Source: Cryptomeria japonica
Taxonomy: Eukaryota; Streptophyta; Pinopsida; Cupressales; Cupressaceae
Direction: 5' to 3'
NCBI RefSeq assembly: GCF_030272615.1
Contig: NC_081415.1
Coordinates: 604,521,644-604,585,643 of the forward strand
DNA length: 64,000 nucleotides
Part shown: positions 58,671 to 64,000 of the stretch, in pieces
How positions within the stretch are numbered: the first letter of the stretch is position 1
How the letters are laid out: each line of letters begins with the position of its first letter
Notes under the pieces: generated by a model
Database searches by the model: none
Told to the model about the DNA's origin: nothing
What the model saw: only the letters and a program-made list of their open reading frames with translations
Position numbers and translations under genes: made by a program

Positions 58671-60075
58671 ATGGAATACCAAAGCCAAATCAAAGAAGAA
58701 GACATAACAAGTCAACATATTAGAGAAATCAAACAAGTCCAAAATCAAAAGCCAACTATGTCAAAACCTCACAAGGATTCAAATGCATCTCCAAATAAAG
58801 GTGGCTCTTTTATGCAACTCTTAAAGAGATCCCTATAGGATTTTGCTGAGGAAGATTGAAATTGCGCACCTATGTCTAGCAATGGGTCATCCCCTCATAA
58901 GAAAATTGACTCTCCAAAGGCATCTATTCCTACACTTTTTAAAAACTTGCAAGAACCTTCCATGGCATCCTCACCAAACAATACACCCAAAATATGAAGT
59001 TCCCCAAGGGATATCTATAATGGCCATCAAACCTATTTTAGAGGATCCTATTCAAATCCCACCTCCTTCATATCTAAGCTTTTATTCCTTGCAACATCCC
59101 CATAACGCTCCCTTGCAAATTGAAGTCCTCATTCATAGAACACTCATTAAACGTGTCCTAATAGATGGGGGAGCTAGCTTAAACATTTGTTCATTGAGTC
59201 TTGTCCATGCTCTAGGTTATTCAAAAGATGCAGTTGATGCTGAGAAAAAGATCACATTCAAAGAAAGTGATGAAGATGAACATTCCTCTAAAGGAATTGT
59301 GATATTACCCATCAGAGTGGGACTTTTGTAGAAAGACACATCATGTCAGGTTCTAGACTTGGACTTACCATACAAAATACTCTTGGGAAGACCATGGATA
59401 CATGGCATATAGGCTATTCCATCAACATGTCATCAGTACCTGACATTTCCATACAATGGGCCAGAAATCACGATCTCAATAGACTCAAATCCATTGCAGT
59501 GTTGTAGTAATCTAAAACTAGCTCAAAAGGTCATTGTTCCACATAACAGAGAGGCAACATCTTCAATCACACAATCCAAGGAACAATCATTTGCATCAAT
59601 TTTGTCAAGAATGGAAAAGCAAATGCAACTAAGAGATCGAGGGAACAAAGAATATTTGCTATCATGAAAAAACAAACATGAGCAACTTGAAATTGAAAGG
59701 GATGAAGAAGATGTAGGTGTCGATATAGTTCACATGTATGCAAGACAAATGTTAGGAACTAGCCCACTTGAATCAGGATCACATTCAGTTGACTTGGACT
59801 TAATCAAGGATGATCAGGAGCTACTTGCAAGAGGTCATTCTGAGGAGCGTATCATTCTAGACATTGAAGTACATATCAAAAAATTTGACATCTCTATCAT
59901 GACCCTAAATACCCTCGAAACATCCCAACCTAAGGACCCCTTACCTCTAATCCACCCTGAACTTATGGATTGGTCCTTCCTCCAACCTCTTCTCCAAGTG
60001 TCCCTTCCTCCAACCTCTTCTCCAACTTCCTCAATCTTGGCCCTTGATATCTTCAGATCAAATCTGGACTGTTGA
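58671..60075 (+). pseudogene. B element gag tail and retroviral-type aspartic protease
   Basis: A first frame from ATG 58671 reads 'MEYQSQIKEEDITSQHIREI', then 'SNGSSPHKKIDSPKASIPTL'. After a frameshift near 59030, 'IHRTLIKRVLIDGGASLNIC' has the protease Asp-Gly-Gly site (about 59165), followed by 'VLDLDLPYKILLGRPWIHG', the strand-forming C-terminal region typical of Tat/Athila-type Gypsy proteases. Stops at 59330 and 59412 break it. The reading frame to 60075 is acidic and runs into the LTR with no RT. Confidence 0.75.
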
Positions 60076-60511
60076 TTCCTACCACCTCAACTTTGGCCTT
60101 GGAATTCCTATAAATATCCTCCATTTTTGGAGCAATAAGGATCCTTTGCATTCATATTTTTAGCATCATTACTATAGGAAATTTGCATTTCAACTATCTA
60201 GTAATTAGACTTTTGGATTAATCATAGCATGTTAATATAGTTTCTTAGATCTAGAATTTCATATCATTTACATAATCAATCATGATCAAGTCGCTAATCA
60301 ACTCTTGAGTTGCCACTTTGGAGATCATTGCTCTAGTGAGAGCAAATCAATCCAACACCTTTAAGGTCCTCAAGAATAGAGGAAAATGGGAAATCTCAAG
60401 GAAGGCTTATGGTTTTCATCTTTAATTTAGTTTTCAGTTAAGTTTTCCACTATGTTTTTATTGTCTCATTATATGTGTATGCCTTTCTTATATGCCACAT
60501 TTTTAGCATCA
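59999..60511 (+). repeat. B element 3' LTR (truncated at its end)
   Basis: It matches 51607-52110. It stops at 'cacatttttag', after which the minus-strand Copia remnant starts. Confidence 0.85.
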
Positions 60512-61614
60512 TAGTTAATAGTGGTGGGAACATACGCGGCTTTAGTAGTAGATAAAGAAGTACATGATTGTTTCTTGTTCATCCATGAAACATGTTTCTG
60601 TCCAAGAAAGAAAGCTCCACTGGAAGTAATTTTTCGGTCATCAACATCTCCAGCCCAATCAACATTTGTATATGCACATAAAGTAAAGTTATCATCCTTA
60701 GGGTACCATAAACCATATTCTGATGTACCTTGCAAGTATCTAAGAATCCTTTTCACCGCACTCTCATGATTTTCTCTAGGATCACTCTGAAATCTTCATA
60801 CAATAAAAACAACACTCATTATGTTAGGCCTGGTCTGAGTCAAATAAAGTAGACCTCCAATCATAGATTTGTATCTTGTAGGATTTACCGATGCAAAAAC
60901 ATATTTTCTTGTCAATTTCTCACTTGTAACCATAGGCGTACTTACCAGTTTAGAATCTCCCATACCAAATTTCTTCAACAACTCTCTAGCATACTTAGTT
61001 TGACAGATGAAAATACCTTTATCAGTTTGAGCAATCTACAAACCTAAGAAAAATTTCATTTCCCCAATCATACATATTTCAAATTCTTTCTCCATATTCT
61101 TACAAAATTTCATAATGTCATCATAAAACAATTCAATAATTAGTATATCATAGTCATTGATCTTATAATATAAATTACTATTAGCATTACCCTTAGTAAA
61201 ACCAAGCTTCAAAATACATTTATCCAACCTTGCATACCAAGCTCTAGGTGCTTCATTCAATCCATATAAAGCTTTCCTTAACCTGCAAACCATGTTTGTA
61301 TCATCTGATAGTGAAAAACCATTAGGTTGCTCAATATATACTTCCTCATCAAAATCCCCATTAAAAAATGCACACTTAACATCCATCTGATAAACCTTGT
61401 AGTTTTTATGGGCAACATAGGCAAGAAATAATCTTACAACTTCAATCCTAGCTATAGGTGTAAAAGTCTCTCCATAATCATTTCCTTCCTTCTGAGAATA
61501 TCCTTTACAAACCAATCTATCCTTGTTCCCTAAAACTTGACCATCGTCATTTAGTTTATTCAGAAAAACCCATTTAGTTCCAATAACATTCTTATTTTTA
61601 TGTCGGGGAACCAA
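60512..61614 (-). pseudogene. Copia-A reverse transcriptase and RNase H (truncated)
   Basis: This remnant is close to the outer Copia pol. Minus order: 'IGTKWVFLNKL', 'MDVKCAFFNGDFDEEVYIEQ', 'ALYGLNEAPRAWYARLDKC', then a damaged active site 'IELFYDDIMKF', where a deletion removed the residues after the second Asp. RNase H has 'YTNVDWAGDVDDRKITSSGA', with the first catalytic Asp changed to Asn. It ends in '...PTTINYDA' at 60512, lacking the tail, 3' LTR and purine tract. Confidence 0.92.
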
Positions 61615-62587
61615 AGCCTAGGTGTTATTTTTCTCAATCTGATCTAATTATTTTTCTATAGCTTTCAACCAATATTCATCTTTACATGCCTCAATTACTG
61701 ATATCGGTTCAACTTGTGATATCAAACATACCTTATTAGTTGCTAGTTTTCTTTTTGTCATCACTCCATTATTCTTATCCCCACTGACCTGATCTTCTGA
61801 ATGATTCAATCTCACATACCTAGGAGTCTTCTAACTCTCTATTCCTCTTCCTGGTTCTTTAGTTACTATAGAATTTTCTAATACTATCAGAGTAACTGGT
61901 TCAACATTCTATTCAGGTAAAGGTGCTACTGGTTTAGATATAATCATTTCCACTGCAAGTTCCTTCTCATAAACTATGATTTGACCTCTATTCAACTCAT
62001 CCACTTTGACATTAACACTCTCCATAATTCTCTGCAATCTCTTGTTATAACATCTATATGCCTTTCTTTCATTAGAATAACCAAGAAATGTGCCTTCATC
62101 ACATCTAGGATCAAATTTGCCAATGATATCATCTCTCCTGATATAACATTTACTACTAAAGATTCTAAAATACTTAACTATAGGTGTATTGCCAAACGAT
62201 AATTCATAAGGTATCATACCGATTTCTCCTTTGATATGTACTCTATTGAATGTATAAACCATTGTGCTCACTGCTTCTCTCCAATAGATATGAGGTAGAC
62301 TAGATTCCATCATCATTGTTCTAGAAGCATCCAAGATAGTTTTGTTCTTCCTTTCCACAACTCCATTTTGTTGAGGTGTTCAAGGAGCAGAAAATTGTCT
62401 TCTTATACCATGCTTCTCACAATAGTTATTAAATGCACCAAATGTGAATTGTTCACCATGATCTAACCTCAAACATTTAAACTTCAATCCTTTCTTAGTT
62501 TCCACTTTAGTCTTAAAGATTTTAAAATTTTCAAATGCCTCAGATTTTTCTTTCACAAAAGTAACTCACGTCATTCTAGAATAATCA
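61615..62587 (-). pseudogene. Copia-A integrase (truncated)
   Basis: Core motifs are a decayed 'LRLDHGEQFT', the catalytic-Glu region 'NGVVERKNKTILDASRTMM' (retained), 'FSSKCYIRRDDIIGKFDP' and 'FLGYSNERKAYRCYNKRL'. At 62587, within the codons for 'DYSRM', the sequence changes abruptly to LTR sequence. This region served as the uninterrupted reference for the NA-1 insertion site in the outer Copia. Confidence 0.9.
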
Positions 62588-63503
62588 TTCAAGTATGTGA
62601 GTTACAATTGAGGGGCCTATACTTGTAGGAAGGCCAACAACCTAGAGCACACTACTCATCACAAAACGAGTCTCACTGACTACATATAAATCTAGACAAC
62701 AATCCGGAAGAAGTGCTGAACTGCAAAGATAGTATCTCCTATGCTTGAGTATAGTTTTGGTTAAGCTCAATACCGGAGGACTAAATCCTCTTTCATTAAC
62801 CCAATTCGATCTCCAATGATCAACCAAATCCTCTACTTGAATGATATTACATTATTTGCATAGTACATATCCTGACCTTATCCCTATCATGATCTACAAT
62901 GAGATCTTACATTATATATATGCAAACCCTTGACCATAAACAATCAGGTCAACTACCAGATAGTAAACCAATTACATAATTACAAAAAATGTTGGCCTTA
63001 GGCCAAACACATAATATCCAACACATAAGACATCCTGAAAACACATTGAGAGACATGTTACATTAAACCGGTCCATAACCTAGATCAACGGGGACCCAAT
63101 ATAGGTCCATAGCAATGATCTCCATCCACTAGGTCTCGAAAATGATCACCAACAACATCGTGAAACTTCACCAAAAGCTACACCAACACCACTTGTGCAT
63201 ATCATCAAAGATCTTCAGCAAAATCTCTATCGGTGAAACCCTTATGGGAACCGCAAACCAAGCTTCTTAAGAAAATAGGGTAGCATCCGATCACCAAACC
63301 AAAACCAACTTACTAAATATGAACATTAGTATCATAAACAAGCCAATTCCATAACCAAACTATACCAGAGCCTACCAGATCATGCCAGATTCAAACCAAC
63401 CGAAAACTACTAGTGTCTGTAAAGCATCCAAAATAGCTAGTGTTGACATCAATGACAAAACATAAATGCAACACATAATACATTCCACCAAATGGCCAAC
63501 AAT
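62588..63503 (-). repeat. LTR fragment, family L
   Basis: It matches 530-1919 of the left LTR ('aagtatgtgagttacaatt' onward) but has one copy of the 428-bp unit instead of two. The minus-strand LTR start TGTTGGCCATTTGG is at 63503. Its other end is lost where Copia-A integrase begins. Confidence 0.85.
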
Positions 63504-64000
63504 TTTCACTATGTGCATTCTGGATGATAACTAAACCCATTAAATCCTATATTTTTTTGACCTATTATTCTTGTTTCCATGTGGATTATCATAGGTAATA
63601 TCATGTGTGAATGTATAAGTGTCATGATCAATGAAAATATATATATGTGTGTGTGCTTGTATGTTCTATCTTTTAATTTTAGGAATAAATGAGATGCTGC
63701 AGAAGTGGTTATTGCAAGCTAGATGTTGAATCACATCATAAAAGCAGTTGGAGAAATTCAAGGGTAGTTAAATATTCAAAACAACAAAGATGATGGTGTG
63801 CGTAAGAATCGACAAAGGAATAGAAAGGCACTGCCAAATTTATTTATGTTTGTCTTCAGCAAACATCAATCTTGTAGCACCGCCATGCTATATTCTTGGC
63901 TATGCTTTAGCTGAGTTCCACATTTTATGTGGATTAACTTTTTCTATTAGTAGTCATAAATATTTTCTGCCTCATTTCATTGGCATGATCTAGATAGTAG
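63504..64000. other. Unassigned right edge
   Basis: A/T-rich with a short (TA)n(TG)n run at about 63630-63655. The frame at 63790-63993 has no recognisable motif. Nothing else supported. Confidence 0.4.

Larger units (their letters stand above)
51607..60511 (+). mobile_element. Gypsy-like LTR element without RT/integrase (B element)
   Basis: Direct repeats 51607-52120 and 59999-60511 flank an 8-kb interior, with a Gypsy-style primer site after the left one. Only a protease-type domain is recognisable (59100-59500). No RT, RNase H or integrase motif is visible, so it is non-autonomous or heavily deleted. The right LTR is cut by the Copia remnant at 60512. The usual purine tract is not seen before 59999; that stretch is pyrimidine-rich and carries a short local duplication, so the exact 3' LTR start is uncertain. 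Confidence 0.7.

Overview
The window looks like intergenic heterochromatin from a large, repeat-rich plant nuclear genome. A gymnosperm is plausible because the elements are old, long and nested, but the sequence does not prove it. I see no host gene, rRNA, tRNA gene or CRISPR array. Almost everything is transposable-element sequence, mostly decayed. The supporting evidence is paired LTRs, initiator-Met-type primer-binding sites, purine tracts, CCHC knuckles, Copia and Gypsy protease/integrase/RT/RNase H motifs, and GT-AG introns inside a DNA transposon gene.

The main structure is a nest four levels deep. Level 1 is an old minus-strand Copia whose gag begins at the right (5' LTR 49907-51582, gag N-half 49186-49840) and resumes at the left (gag C-half, protease and integrase 11135-12477; integrase tail, RT and RNase H 2340-4413; LTR-like end 263-1919). 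Level 2 is a DNA transposon (20287-49180) inserted in that gag. It has ~31-bp terminal inverted repeats and a CTTAC duplication on both sides, and the gag reading frame rejoins across it. Level 3 is NA-2 (31520-47951), a non-autonomous LTR element inserted in a transposon exon with perfect AATAG duplications. Level 4 is a minus-strand chromodomain Gypsy (34353-43276) inside NA-2 with perfect CTAAA duplications. Two further elements sit in the same nest: NA-1 (4414-11134), a relative of NA-2, in the outer integrase; and Copia-3 (12664-20239, plus strand) in the left end of the DNA transposon, flanked by an exceptionally long ~240-bp direct duplication.

The least familiar content is in two places. 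(i) The DNA transposon carries a plus-strand DDE-like transposase gene (24245-27155) and a convergent minus-strand gene of about ten exons with phase-0 introns (48809 to 29812). Between them lie a 359-bp tandem repeat and other repeats, with GTAC/AGCGC motifs near both ends. I cannot assign it to a named superfamily. (ii) NA-1 and NA-2 lack protease, RT and integrase but share the same two-gene plan: ORF1 is a coiled coil plus four CCHC knuckles, and ORF2 is a ~1,080-1,150-codon reading frame of unknown function kept in both.

To the right (51607-60511) lies a pol-less Gypsy-like element with ~514-bp LTRs. Its leader is filled by 21-bp repeats, a CT/CA microsatellite and CCACTGTGG hairpins, and it retains only a protease-type domain. 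It is followed by a second minus-strand Copia remnant (60512-62587), fused directly to an LTR fragment (62588-63503) of the same family as the left end of the window.
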